From Janibacter anophelis NBRC 107843 (GTDB taxonomy: Bacteria; Actinomycetota; Actinomycetes; Actinomycetales; Dermatophilaceae), in assembly GCF_001570945.1 (NCBI RefSeq), contig NZ_BCSQ01000004.1:1-64000 (forward strand): a DNA stretch of 64,000 nucleotides, in the 5' to 3' direction. The stretch's first letter is position 1. The number at the start of each line of letters is the position of its first letter. The notes beneath the pieces were generated by a model. That model saw nothing but the letters and a program-made list of their open reading frames with translations, was not told the DNA's origin and searched no databases. Made by a program: the position numbers and the translations under genes. Below are positions 27,068 to 35,633 of this stretch, piece after piece.

Positions 27068-29077
27068 TCAGGTGCCGAACCAGAAGCCGCGCCCGCCGAA
27101 CCAGTCCTGGTCGTCGCCGCCCGCGTCCCCGTGCCGGGACCCGAGGTAGGAGCCGACGACGGCGGCACCGAGGTCGTCGAGCTCCGGCGCCACGACCTTG
27201 CCACCGGCGCGCCGGGCGAGGGTGTCGACGAAGCGTGCCAGCCCGGGGTCCTCGCCGAGCCGGAAGAAGGTGGTCTGGGCACCCAGCCGGGAGGCGGTGT
27301 CGAGCTCGCGCACGGTGACCGCGATGGTCAACGGGTGCGGCGGGTAGTCGAAGAAGGACTCGCCGCCGGGCTCGAGGTGCGCCGTGGGCTCACCGTCGGT
27401 GACGACGAGCAGCACGGGCTGGGCATTGGGGTGCTTGCGGAAGTGCCGGTTGGCCAGCAGCAGCGCGTGGTGGAGGTTGGTCCCCTTGTCCCAGAAGGCG
27501 TCCAGCGCCGTGAGCTCCTCGATCTCCATGACCGACGCGTGCCGACCGAAGCCGATGAGCTGCAGGTGGTCGCCGCGGAAGCGGGAGCGGATCAGGGTGT
27601 GCAGGGCCAGGGCCGTGCGCTTCATCGGCACCCACCGCCCGTCCATCGCCATGGAGAAGGAGGTGTCGACGAGCAGCGCGACGGCCGCCTGGGTGCGGGC
27701 CTCGGTCTCGGCGACCTCGATGTCGTCCGAGGTGATCAGTCGGTCGCTGCCGTCGCCGGCCCGGCGCAGGACGCCGTTGAGCACGGTGCGCGGGATGTCC
27801 CACGGCTCGGTGTCGCCGAACTCCCAGGGCCGGGTGGCCCCGGACCGCTCCCCCGCTGCACCGGCGCGGCGCAGGTCGCGCTGGCCCTGTCGACCGGACA
27901 TCCGATCGGCGATGTCGCGCAGCAGCGATCGTCCCAGCTGGCGCATGGCCCGAGGGGTCAGGCGCAGCTGCCCCTCGAAGTCACGGCGGACCGTGCCGCT
28001 GCTCCGCAGGGCCTGCTCGAGGTCGCGCAGCGCCTTGGCGTCGACCGCGGCCTGCTCCCCCAGCTGGCGGGCGAGCTCGTCGAGGTCGATGTCGTCGAGC
28101 CGGGCACCGGCGTGGGACTGCGAGAGCTGGTCGCTCAGGGCGTCGAGCCGCGCGATGTCCTGCAGCATCCCGGTGCCGTCACCGAGCCCCAGGCCCTGCT
28201 CCCCGCCGAACTGCTCCGAGCCGCTCCAGTCCTCGCCGGGACGCAGGCTCTGCAGGTTGGCGTCGAGCCGGCCGAGGGACTCCATGAGCTGTGGTGAGCC
28301 GAAGGCCTGCGCCGACAGCTGCATGAGCTCCTCGCGCTGCTCGGGGGTCATCGAGTTGAGCAGGCGCTGGGCGGCGGCCGCGCGCTGCGCCAGCGCGTCG
28401 ATCAGCTCGTCGACGTCCTGCGGCCCCTCGGGGAAGAAGTCACCGTGCCGGTCCATGAACTCGGCGAAGTCCTCGGGGGTGTCCTCACCCCGCTGGTGCT
28501 TCTCGAGCAGCTCGTTGAGGTCACGCAGCATCGCGTCGACGGCGGCCCGGTCCTCGTCGGTGGCGCCCTCGAGCGCCTGCTTCATCCCGGCGAAGCGCTG
28601 GTCGAGCACCTCGCGGCCGAGCAGGTCCTTGATCCGCTCGTAGTCGGCCCGGGCCTGCGAGGACTGCCACGAGTAGTCCTGCAGCTCGCTCACGGCCGCG
28701 GCCGTGGACAGGGAGAGGTTGTCCAGCCTCATCTGGGCGAAATCGCGCTCGAGGTCGTCGAGGTGGACGTCGCGGGCCAGCTGCTTGCGCTCCTCGAGGA
28801 CGGCCCGGTCGAGCAGCTCGCGGACCTCCTGGAGCGTGCCGTCGAGACCGTGCTGGTGGAGCAGCTCGCGGCGGCGCTCGTTGACCTGTCGGGCGAGGTC
28901 GTCCAGTCCCCTCTGGTCGCGGCCGCCACGCCGAAGGAATTCCTGCAGGGCCCGCTCAGGTGAGGACCCGCCCATGACGCGCTCACCGATGGCGTCGAGC
29001 GCCTCGGCGATGTCGACGGGCGGGGCGAGGGGGTCGCCGCCCTCGTACCGGTGGAACCGGCGGCGGCTACTGGCCAT
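27068..29077 (-). CDS. VWA-domain protein partnered with a MoxR-type AAA+ ATPase
   Basis: 669 residues. A long helical N-terminal region rich in Glu, Gln and Arg (about 1-430) is followed by a von Willebrand A domain with MIDAS residues in LLVDTSFSMAMDG and a later VVTDGEPTAH. This is the CoxE/ChlD-like partner found next to MoxR/ChlI ATPases. Such pairs act as chaperone or metal-insertase-type machines, but the client is unknown here. ATG at 29077 lies inside the end of the ATPase gene (11-base overlap), so the pair is coupled. Confidence 0.85.
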   Translation of the reverse strand: MASSRRRFHRYEGGDPLAPPVDIAEALDAIGERVMGGSSPERALQEFLRRGGRDQRGLDDLARQVNERRRELLHQHGLDGTLQEVRELLDRAVLEERKQLARDVHLDDLERDFAQMRLDNLSLSTAAAVSELQDYSWQSSQARADYERIKDLLGREVLDQRFAGMKQALEGATDEDRAAVDAMLRDLNELLEKHQRGEDTPEDFAEFMDRHGDFFPEGPQDVDELIDALAQRAAAAQRLLNSMTPEQREELMQLSAQAFGSPQLMESLGRLDANLQSLRPGEDWSGSEQFGGEQGLGLGDGTGMLQDIARLDALSDQLSQSHAGARLDDIDLDELARQLGEQAAVDAKALRDLEQALRSSGTVRRDFEGQLRLTPRAMRQLGRSLLRDIADRMSGRQGQRDLRRAGAAGERSGATRPWEFGDTEPWDIPRTVLNGVLRRAGDGSDRLITSDDIEVAETEARTQAAVALLVDTSFSMAMDGRWVPMKRTALALHTLIRSRFRGDHLQLIGFGRHASVMEIEELTALDAFWDKGTNLHHALLLANRHFRKHPNAQPVLLVVTDGEPTAHLEPGGESFFDYPPHPLTIAVTVRELDTASRLGAQTTFFRLGEDPGLARFVDTLARRAGGKVVAPELDDLGAAVVGSYLGSRHGDAGGDDQDWFGGRGFWFGT

Positions 29078-30467
29078 ACACGGTCTCGCCCCCTGCGGTG
29101 TCCTTGCCGATCTTGCGGGCGAGGTAGAGACCCTCGAGGGCCAGCTCCACGGCGGCCGCCCGCTGCCCTTCGCTCGTCGCGTCGAGTCGCTCGAAGACCT
29201 CGTCGTAGAGGTCGGACTCCCCGAGGAGCGGGAGCCCGTCGAGGAAGTCACGGGCCGTCACCAGCTCACCGGTGGCGATCTCGGCGCCGTCCTCGATCGC
29301 CCGCACGAGCGGCCCGAAGTCGATGCCGCGCACGAGGTGGCGCACGGTGTCGGCGACGGCCGTCCGCAGCAGATGGGTGAGGATCTCCAGCTCGCGTCCC
29401 TCCTCGCCGCTATCGAACTCGATCTTGCCGCCGAGGACCTCGACGGCGGTCTCGAGGTCGACCACCCGCGCGACCGGGTCGTCCTCACCCACGACCGCGG
29501 CACGGTGCAGCGCGGACGCGGCGATCGTCTCGGCGCCGGCGATGGCGAAGCGCGCGCTCACGCCGCTGCGCTGGTCGACGGCCGACGACTCGCGCAGGTT
29601 GCGGGTGAATCGGGCGAGGATCTCCAGGAGGTGGTCGGGCACCTGCGCGACGAGCTGCGCCTCCTGCCGGGTCACGGCGATCTCCGCCTCGAGCTCGCGC
29701 GGGTAGTGCGTGCGGATCTCGGCCCCGAAGCGGTCCTTGAGCGGGGTGATGATCCGGCCGCGGTTGGTGTAGTCCTCGGGGTTGGCACTCGCGAGGACGA
29801 GCACGTCGAGCGGCAGGCGCAGGACGTAGCCACGCACCTGGATGTCGCGCTCCTCCATGACGTTGAGCATCGCGACCTGGATCCGCTCGGCGAGGTCGGG
29901 CAGCTCGTTGATCGTCACGATGCCGCGGTGGCTGCGTGGGATGAGGCCGAAGTGGATCGTCTCCGGGTCGCCGAGCGCACGGCCCTCCGCGACCTTCATC
30001 GGGTCGACGTCACCGATGAGGTCGGCGACGGAGGTGTCTGGGGTGGCCAGCTTTTCGACGTACCGCTCGTCGCGGTGGCGCCAGACCACCGGCAGGTCGT
30101 CGCCGAGCTCGGTCGCACGCCGTCGGGATGCGTGGGTGATCGGGTCGAAGGGGTGCTCCGCCAGCTCCGAGCCCGCGATCACCGGGGTCCACTCGTCGAG
30201 CAGGCCGGCGATGGTGCGCAGCAGACGGGTCTTGCCCTGGCCTCGCTCGCCGAGCAGGACGATGTCGTGACCGGCGAGCAGCGCCCGCTCGACCTGCGGG
30301 ATGACCGAGTCCTCGTAGCCGTGCAGGCCCGGCCAGGGGTCCTCGCCGGCGCGCAGCCGGGCCAGGAGGTTGTCGCGGAGCTCGCTGCGCAGGGGCTTGG
30401 CCTCGTGCCCTGCGGCACGCAGCTCGCCGACGGTCGTGATGGTGGGGGCGGCAGTCCGGGTGCTCAC
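29067..30467 (-). CDS. MoxR/magnesium chelatase I-like AAA+ ATPase
   Basis: 466 residues. Walker A GERGQGKT at about 80-87, Walker B/sensor region GIVTINELPDLAERIQVAMLNVMEER, and VLVLASANPEDYTNRGRIITPLKDRFGAEI as in ChlI/MoxR ATPases. The rest is helical. No helix-turn-helix is seen, although the family is sometimes mislabelled sigma-54-interacting. GTG at 30467 is 7 bases after TAGCCT on the minus strand, suggesting a leaderless message. First gene of the AAA+/VWA pair. Confidence 0.87.
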   Translation of the reverse strand: MSTRTAAPTITTVGELRAAGHEAKPLRSELRDNLLARLRAGEDPWPGLHGYEDSVIPQVERALLAGHDIVLLGERGQGKTRLLRTIAGLLDEWTPVIAGSELAEHPFDPITHASRRRATELGDDLPVVWRHRDERYVEKLATPDTSVADLIGDVDPMKVAEGRALGDPETIHFGLIPRSHRGIVTINELPDLAERIQVAMLNVMEERDIQVRGYVLRLPLDVLVLASANPEDYTNRGRIITPLKDRFGAEIRTHYPRELEAEIAVTRQEAQLVAQVPDHLLEILARFTRNLRESSAVDQRSGVSARFAIAGAETIAASALHRAAVVGEDDPVARVVDLETAVEVLGGKIEFDSGEEGRELEILTHLLRTAVADTVRHLVRGIDFGPLVRAIEDGAEIATGELVTARDFLDGLPLLGESDLYDEVFERLDATSEGQRAAAVELALEGLYLARKIGKDTAGGETVYGQ

Positions 30468-30611
30468 CCTCAGCAGGCTAGACCTCCCGTCCGACAGCCG
30501 ATCCGCCGCACTACGCTCACGCGCAGGGGTCAGATCGAGGAGGCGGGCACGGCGGACACCACCTGGCGTTGGCTCACGGCACCATCCGCAACGCGCGACC
30601 TCTGGCTGGAG

Positions 30612-31088
30612 GTGCGCACGCCCGACGGCATCGACCTGACGTGGCGATCGCCGGACGGGACCCCTCTCGACGAGGTGATCGGCAACGGCGAGCCCGACTC
30701 CCTCCCCTTCGCCGTGCGGCTCCGCCAGCAGAGCAGCACGGGGGTCCGGCGCGGCGACCTCCTGTGGACCCTCGGCCTGGGGATCGGTGTCGTGTCGGAC
30801 CGCTTCGTCGATGCGCTGACCGACCTCGGCGTCGACGGATGGAGCACCTACCCGATCGCCGTCGAGGACCGTCAGGGCCGCCCGATCGAGGGATACCAGG
30901 GTCTCGTCGCCGACACCACGGGCGCGAGCGAGCTCGTGTCGGGCGCGTGGTGGGAGCATGTGCAGTCCTTCAGCTACTTCGTCACCGAGCGCGTGGCCGG
31001 GGTGCTGCTCCGCGCCGAGGTGGACGGCTTCGACCTCGAGCCCACGGAGGCCGGCGACCGGGTCCCTCCCGGCCCTGTCGCGGACTGA
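30612..31088 (+). CDS. Imm11/DUF1629-like hypothetical protein, start uncertain
   Basis: At least 158 residues. Segments such as VDGWSTYPIAVEDRQGRPIEGYQGLVADTTGA resemble Imm11/DUF1629-type proteins, which include immunity proteins of polymorphic toxins, but the match is only by eye. GTG at 30612 is the first canonical start. The frame is open and G/C-biased for about 25 codons further upstream, behind GAGGAGG (30537-30543), without any ATG, GTG or TTG. Either the start codon was lost or this start is right. No toxin gene is adjacent. Confidence 0.5.
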   Translation: MRTPDGIDLTWRSPDGTPLDEVIGNGEPDSLPFAVRLRQQSSTGVRRGDLLWTLGLGIGVVSDRFVDALTDLGVDGWSTYPIAVEDRQGRPIEGYQGLVADTTGASELVSGAWWEHVQSFSYFVTERVAGVLLRAEVDGFDLEPTEAGDRVPPGPVAD

Positions 31089-31118
31089 CCACGCCGACCG
31101 GCCGACCCGGCCGCTCAG

Positions 31119-31130
31119 AGCAGATCTGCT
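31119..31130. promoter_or_regulatory. Palindrome AGCAGATCTGCT before the clpP pair
   Basis: A perfect 12-bp palindrome 50 bases before the first clpP-like ATG, in the 92-base gap that must hold the promoter. It could be an operator for the ClgR/PopR-like regulator encoded just downstream, but nothing in the sequence proves it. Confidence 0.3.
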
Positions 31131-31180
31131 GCCGGCAGGACCGTGGTGGGTCTCCCCCTTCGCCGGGGCAGGTTGGAGAC

Positions 31181-31810
31181 ATGAGCGAGACACCGACCCC
31201 AGCCCACTTCGACGACCGCGCGCGACGCGAGCTGCTGCGGCAGCGCGTCCTCGTGCTCGACGGGGTCCTCCACGACGACAACGGCACGCTGCTGACCACC
31301 CAGCTCGTGTCACTCGCCGCCGAGGACCCCACCACCGACATCGCCCTGTGGATCCACTCCCCCGGCGGCTCCGTCCCAGCGATGCTCGCGATCCGCGACG
31401 TCATGCGACTGGTCCCCAACGACGTGAGCACGCTCGCGCTCGGGATCGCCTGCAGCGCAGGGCAGTTCCTCCTCTCCGCAGGGACGAAGGGGAAGCGTCG
31501 CGCCCTCCCGCACTCGCGGGTCCTGCTGCACCAGGGGTCCGCCGGCATCGGGGGCACGGCGGTCGACGTCGAGCTGCAGGCGGACGACCTGCGGCACACC
31601 CGCGACACGGTCCTCGGGCTCATCTGCGAGGACACGGGGCAGCCGCTCGAGCGCGTCTTCGAGGAGTCGCTGCGGGACCGGTGGTTCTCCGCCCGGGAGG
31701 CGCTCGACTTCGGCTTCGTCGACGAGGTCGTCGGCAGCTTCGACGACATCGCACCGGGCGGTCGCGCGCCGACCGGGTTCCGGGGTGGCCTCGTGGGGGC
31801 CGGGCGATGA
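31181..31810 (+). CDS. ClpP-family serine protease (first of an accessory pair)
   Basis: 209 residues, ClpP fold. SPGGSVPAML is the oxyanion loop, S92 sits in GIACSAGQFLLSAG, the catalytic His in HSRVLLHQGSA, and a candidate catalytic Asp in SLRDRWFSAREALDFGFVDEV. The serine loop differs from the usual AASMG. A tail of about 20 Gly-rich residues follows the fold. ATG at 31181 with TTGGAGAC upstream; overlaps the second clpP by 4 bases. The layout resembles the clpP3-clpP4 pair of Streptomyces. Confidence 0.87.
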   Translation: MSETPTPAHFDDRARRELLRQRVLVLDGVLHDDNGTLLTTQLVSLAAEDPTTDIALWIHSPGGSVPAMLAIRDVMRLVPNDVSTLALGIACSAGQFLLSAGTKGKRRALPHSRVLLHQGSAGIGGTAVDVELQADDLRHTRDTVLGLICEDTGQPLERVFEESLRDRWFSAREALDFGFVDEVVGSFDDIAPGGRAPTGFRGGLVGAGR

Positions 31811-32394
31811 GCACCTACCCGATCCCCAACGTCATCGCCCAGCACCCGCGCGGCGAGCGGATCATGGACGTCTACTCGCACCTGCTCACCGAGCGGATCA
31901 TCTACCTCGGCACCGGGATCGACGCCGGCGTCGCCAACGCGCTCATCGCCCAGCTCATCCACCTCGAGTCCGTGGACCCCGACCAGGACGTGCAGCTCTA
32001 CATCAACTGCGAAGGGGGCGACCCCAGCGCCATGCTCGCGGTCCACGACACGATGCGCTACATCAGGCCAGATGTCGCGACCACCTGTGTGGGACAGGCG
32101 ATCTCGGTTGGCGCGGTGCTGCTCGCCGCGGGCGCTCCGGGCAAGCGAGCGGCGCTCTCACACGCACGGGTGGTCCTGCACCAGCCCTCCGCGCAGGGGC
32201 GGGGGCCGATCCCCGACCTCATCCTCCAGGCGGACGAGCTCGTGCGGATCCGGGCCGACATCGAGGGCGTACTCGCCCGGGCGACCGGCCGGGGCGTCGC
32301 CGAGCTGCGCGCGGACACCGACCGGGACCGGGTCTTCACCGCGGGTGCCGCCCGGGACTACGGGCTCGTCGACGAGGTGATCGACGTGCGGTGA
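31807..32394 (+). CDS. ClpP-family serine protease (second of an accessory pair)
   Basis: 195 residues. S100 lies in CVGQAISVGAVLLAAGAPGKR and H125 in HARVVLHQPS, so two triad residues are present, and a candidate Asp lies in the ADTDRDRVFTAGAARDYGLVDEV region. The oxyanion loop reads NCEGGDPSAM instead of the usual NSPGGSV, a notable change near the active site. Probably forms mixed rings with the upstream ClpP. The stop is only 3 bases from the stop of the facing ClgR/PopR-like gene. Confidence 0.88.
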   Translation: MSTYPIPNVIAQHPRGERIMDVYSHLLTERIIYLGTGIDAGVANALIAQLIHLESVDPDQDVQLYINCEGGDPSAMLAVHDTMRYIRPDVATTCVGQAISVGAVLLAAGAPGKRAALSHARVVLHQPSAQGRGPIPDLILQADELVRIRADIEGVLARATGRGVAELRADTDRDRVFTAGAARDYGLVDEVIDVR

Positions 32395-32397
32395 TCC

Positions 32398-32760
32398 TCA
32401 GGCGGCAAGGGCCAGGACCGACACCGTCCCGCGGACCGCTGCGGTGGCCGGGGCCTGCAGGGTCTCGGCCACCGCCAGGGTGAGGTCGAGCAGCGTCACG
32501 TCGAGAGCACCGGCGACGGCGACGATCATCTCGCTCGACGGCTCCTTGCGGCCGCGCTCGATCTCCGAGAGGTACTGCGGGGAGATCCCCGCCCGGGCGG
32601 CCGTGTCGTCGAGGGTGTCGCCGCGCTCGTGGCGTCGTCGCCGCAACTGGTCACCGAGGGCCTCGCGCCACAGGGGCTCGGCGGCTCGCCGTCGTCGCTG
32701 GAGCAGCGCCCGCTCGAAGGGGGTCGCCTTGCGGTGGGTGGTCTGGGCTGACTCGGCCAT
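32398..32760 (-). CDS. ClgR/PopR-like XRE regulator with ssrA-like C-terminus
   Basis: 120 residues. The XRE helix-turn-helix (WREALGDQLRRRRHERGDTLDDTAARAGISPQYLSEIERGRKEPSSE) matches the ClgR/PopR group that activates clp genes in actinobacteria. The C-terminus is LALAA, like the ALAA end of ssrA tags. In Streptomyces, ClgR and PopR are ClpP substrates through C-terminal alanines, so this protein is probably degraded by ClpP and controls the facing pair. ATG at 32760 is 5 bases after TACGCT, a leaderless-type arrangement with no SD. Confidence 0.85.
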   Translation of the reverse strand: MAESAQTTHRKATPFERALLQRRRRAAEPLWREALGDQLRRRRHERGDTLDDTAARAGISPQYLSEIERGRKEPSSEMIVAVAGALDVTLLDLTLAVAETLQAPATAAVRGTVSVLALAA

Positions 32761-32834
32761 GCCTCAGCGTAGGACCGGCAGGGGAGGCTCCGGGGAGAGT
32801 TCCGCTCCCGGCAGAATCCGGTCGTCGAGCGGCG

Positions 32835-33848
32835 TCAGCGTGCCCGGGCCGTCGACCCGCGGAGCACGAGCTCGGGCTGGACCAGGAACTCCGCGCGGTG
32901 GGCCGTGCTGCCGTCGATCTCGTCGAGCAGCGCGTCGACGGCTGCGGTCCCCATCGCCTCGACCGGTTTGCGCAGCGTCGTGAGCGGGGGGTGGGAGAAG
33001 GCCGCCATCGGGCTGTCGTCGAAGCCGACGACGGACACCTCCTCGGGGACCGAGAGGCCGCGGGCACGGATGCCACGGACCGCGCCCAGCGCCATGATGT
33101 CGCTGCCGCACACGATCGCCGTGCACCCCCGGTCGACGAGCGCACCGGCGGCCGCCTGCCCACCCGCGAGGGTGAAGAGCGAGTGCTCGACGTGGCCGGC
33201 GTCGAGGCCCCTGCGGCGCATCGCGTCGGCAAACCCGGCGACCTTGCGGGCGACGGGCACGAATCGCTCGGGCCCCAGCGCGAGACCCACCCGCTCGTGG
33301 CCCAGCTCGGCGAGGTGGCTCACGGCCATCTCCATGGCCGAGGCATCGTCGGCCGAGACGAAGGGGGCCGAGATCCGCTCGCTGTACCCGTCGACGAGGA
33401 CGAAGGGGATGCCCTGCGCCGCGATCCGGGCGTACCGCTCGTGGTCGGCCGTCATGTCGGCGTGCAGACCGGAGACGAAGACGATCCCGTCGACGCCGCG
33501 CGCGATGAGCACCGCGACGAGCTCGTCCTCCGTCGACCCGCCCGGGGTCTGCGTGCCGAGCACCGGGATGTACCGGTGTCGCGCGAGGGTCTGCCCGATG
33601 ACCTGGGCGATCGCCGGGAAGATCGGGTTGCTCAGCTCGGGCATGATCAGCCCGACGAGACCGGCCTTGGTCTCCTTGGGCCGGCGGGGTCGCTCGTAGC
33701 CGAGCACGTCGAGCGCGGCGAGGACGGCCTGACGCGTCGACGCGGAGGGGCCCGCCCGACCATTGAGGACGCGCGAGACCGTCGCCTGGCTGACCCCGGC
33801 GTGGTTAGCGACGTCGGCGAGGCGGGCTCCCGGGCGTGACTCGGTCAT
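32835..33848 (-). CDS. LacI-family repressor of the glucosidase operon
   Basis: 337 residues. The N-terminal LacI helix-turn-helix reads LADVANHAGVSQATVSRVLNG with hinge helix; the periplasmic-binding-like domain follows (GLVGLIMPELSNPIFPAIAQVI, VDGIVFVSG, VSVVGFDDSPMAAFSHPPLTTL). The ATG directly follows the stop of the GH13 gene with no gap, so the two are co-transcribed and the repressor is autoregulated through the upstream dyads at 35586-35617. The effector is probably a glucosyl sugar, by inference. Confidence 0.9.
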   Translation of the reverse strand: MTESRPGARLADVANHAGVSQATVSRVLNGRAGPSASTRQAVLAALDVLGYERPRRPKETKAGLVGLIMPELSNPIFPAIAQVIGQTLARHRYIPVLGTQTPGGSTEDELVAVLIARGVDGIVFVSGLHADMTADHERYARIAAQGIPFVLVDGYSERISAPFVSADDASAMEMAVSHLAELGHERVGLALGPERFVPVARKVAGFADAMRRRGLDAGHVEHSLFTLAGGQAAAGALVDRGCTAIVCGSDIMALGAVRGIRARGLSVPEEVSVVGFDDSPMAAFSHPPLTTLRKPVEAMGTAAVDALLDEIDGSTAHRAEFLVQPELVLRGSTARAR

Positions 33849-35534
33849 CTAGCCCAACCACCACGCGGTCGTGTCGGCCGGCAGCAGGGCCTCGTCGCCG
33901 TCGACCGCGAGCTCCCCCGAGGCGAGGAGGAGGCCCCCGGGCAGCGGGAGGCGGGCCTCCTCGCTCGTGAGGTTCGTCGTGACGACGACGGGCGCGCCGT
34001 CCTCGCCGCGCCGGACCAGGGCGAGGACGCCGTCGGGCGCGTCGAGCCACTCGACCTCGTCGCCGGCTCCGAGCGAGGGCTGCTCGCGACGCACGTCGAG
34101 GGCGGAGCGGTAGAGCTCGAGGGTCGACCCGGCGACCCCGGTCTGGGCCTCGACGCTCAGATCGCGCCACGCGTCCGGCTGGGGCAGCCAGCTCGGGCCG
34201 CCCTCTCGCGGGCCGAAGCCGTAGGGCTGGCTCGTCCCGGACCACGGGATGGGCACGCGGCAGCCGTCCCGGAAGCCCTCCTGCCCCGCCGCCCGGTGGA
34301 AGGAGGGGTCGGCGCGGACCTCGTCGGGCAGGTCGGTGACGTCGGGCAGGCCGAGCTCCTCTCCCTGGTAGAGGTAGGCGGAGCCGGGCAGACCGAGCAT
34401 GAGGAGGGTCGCGGCCCGGGCGCGGCGCAGGCCGAGGACCGGGTCGCCGGGCGTCACCATCTGGGTCCCTGAGCCGGGCGGGTTGCCCAGGCGGGTCGTG
34501 TGCCGGGTGACGTCGTGGTTGGACAGGACCCAGGTCGCCGGGGCACCCACCCGCCGCATCGCCTCGAGCGTCGTGTCGACGACCTCGCGCAGGGCGGAGG
34601 CGTCCCAGTCCGTCGCGAGGTAGGTGAAGTTGAAGGCCTGGTGCATCTCGTCGGGGCGGACGTAGCACGCCGACCGCTCGATGGTCGGGGTCCACGCCTC
34701 GGCGACGAGGACGCGCTCACCGGGGTACTCCTCGAGGACACGACGCCAGTCGCGGTAGATCTCGTGGACACCGTCCTGGTCGAAGAAGGGCATCGGCGCG
34801 TTGCCGAGCAGGCCGACCTGACCGGTCCGACCGATGTCCGGCAGGCCGGGTGCCTTGACGAGGCCGTGCGCGACGTCGACGCGGAAGCCGTCCACCCCGA
34901 GGTCGAGCCAGAACCGCAGGACGGAGCGGAACTCCTCGCGGACGGCGGGGTTGTCCCAGTTGAGATCCGGCTGCTGCGGCGCGAAGAGGTGCAGGTACCA
35001 CTCACCGTCCTCGACGCGGGTCCACGCCGGCCCCCCGAAGATCGACTCCCAGTCGTTGGGCGGCAGCTCTCCGCTCTCGCCGCGCCCCTCGTGGAAGTGG
35101 AAGAGCGCGCGGCTGGCGGAGCCGGGCCCCTCGGCGAGAGCCTGCTGGAACCACTCGTGCTGGTCGGAGCAGTGGTTGGGGACGATGTCGAAGATGACCC
35201 GCAGCCCGAGCTCGTGGGCATCGCGGACAAGGCCCTCCGCGTCGGCGGCGTCGCCGAAGACCGGGTCGACCTTGCGGTAGTCGGAGACGTCGTAGCCGGC
35301 GTCGGCCTGGGGTGAGGCGTAGAAGGGCGAGATCCACACGGCGTCGACGCCGAGGTCCCGCAGGTGGGGCAGCCGGGCGCGGATCCCGGGCAGGTCACCG
35401 ATGCCGTCTCCGTCGCTGTCGGCGAAGCTGCGCGGGTACACCTGGTAGATGACGGCGCCGCGGTACCAGTCGGCCGCGTCCTCGTGGGCGAAGGGAGCGG
35501 CCGAGGCGGGCGCGGTGGGTGCGGGGTGGGTCAT
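33849..35534 (-). CDS. GH13 alpha-glucosidase
   Basis: 561-residue glycoside hydrolase family 13 enzyme. Catalytic regions: IFDIVPNHCSD (region I), GFRVDVAHGLVKAPGL with the nucleophile Asp (region II), RVLVAEAW with the acid/base Glu (region III) and WVLSNHDVTRH (region IV). The sequence around the nucleophile is typical of actinobacterial intracellular alpha-glucosidases acting on maltose, sucrose-like or trehalose-like sugars. No signal peptide, so cytoplasmic. ATG at 35534 with a weak GAGAGAG SD. No sugar transporter genes are nearby. Confidence 0.9.
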   Translation of the reverse strand: MTHPAPTAPASAAPFAHEDAADWYRGAVIYQVYPRSFADSDGDGIGDLPGIRARLPHLRDLGVDAVWISPFYASPQADAGYDVSDYRKVDPVFGDAADAEGLVRDAHELGLRVIFDIVPNHCSDQHEWFQQALAEGPGSASRALFHFHEGRGESGELPPNDWESIFGGPAWTRVEDGEWYLHLFAPQQPDLNWDNPAVREEFRSVLRFWLDLGVDGFRVDVAHGLVKAPGLPDIGRTGQVGLLGNAPMPFFDQDGVHEIYRDWRRVLEEYPGERVLVAEAWTPTIERSACYVRPDEMHQAFNFTYLATDWDASALREVVDTTLEAMRRVGAPATWVLSNHDVTRHTTRLGNPPGSGTQMVTPGDPVLGLRRARAATLLMLGLPGSAYLYQGEELGLPDVTDLPDEVRADPSFHRAAGQEGFRDGCRVPIPWSGTSQPYGFGPREGGPSWLPQPDAWRDLSVEAQTGVAGSTLELYRSALDVRREQPSLGAGDEVEWLDAPDGVLALVRRGEDGAPVVVTTNLTSEEARLPLPGGLLLASGELAVDGDEALLPADTTAWWLG

Positions 35535-35566
35535 CGGTCTCTCTCGGTCGGGGTGAGTGCCGACCG

Positions 35567-35617
35567 ACGGTAACGCAGCTGCAAGTTGCGCGCAAGAGGT
35601 CTGCAACTTGCTGCAAG
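35567..35617 (-). promoter_or_regulatory. Promoter of the glucosidase-lacI unit with paired LacI-type operators
   Basis: Minus strand: -35 TTGCGC (35590-35595), 17-base spacer, -10 TACCGT (35567-35572). TTGCGCGCAA (35586-35595) covers the -35 and CTTGCTGCAAG (35607-35617) lies just upstream. The arms GCAAGTTGC (35581-35589) and GCAACTTGC (35603-35611) are also perfect inverted repeats. Such CG-centred dyads are typical LacI-family sites; binding by the adjacent LacI protein is inferred. Confidence 0.6.
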
Positions 35618-35633
35618 CGCGTGTCGCGAGCCC

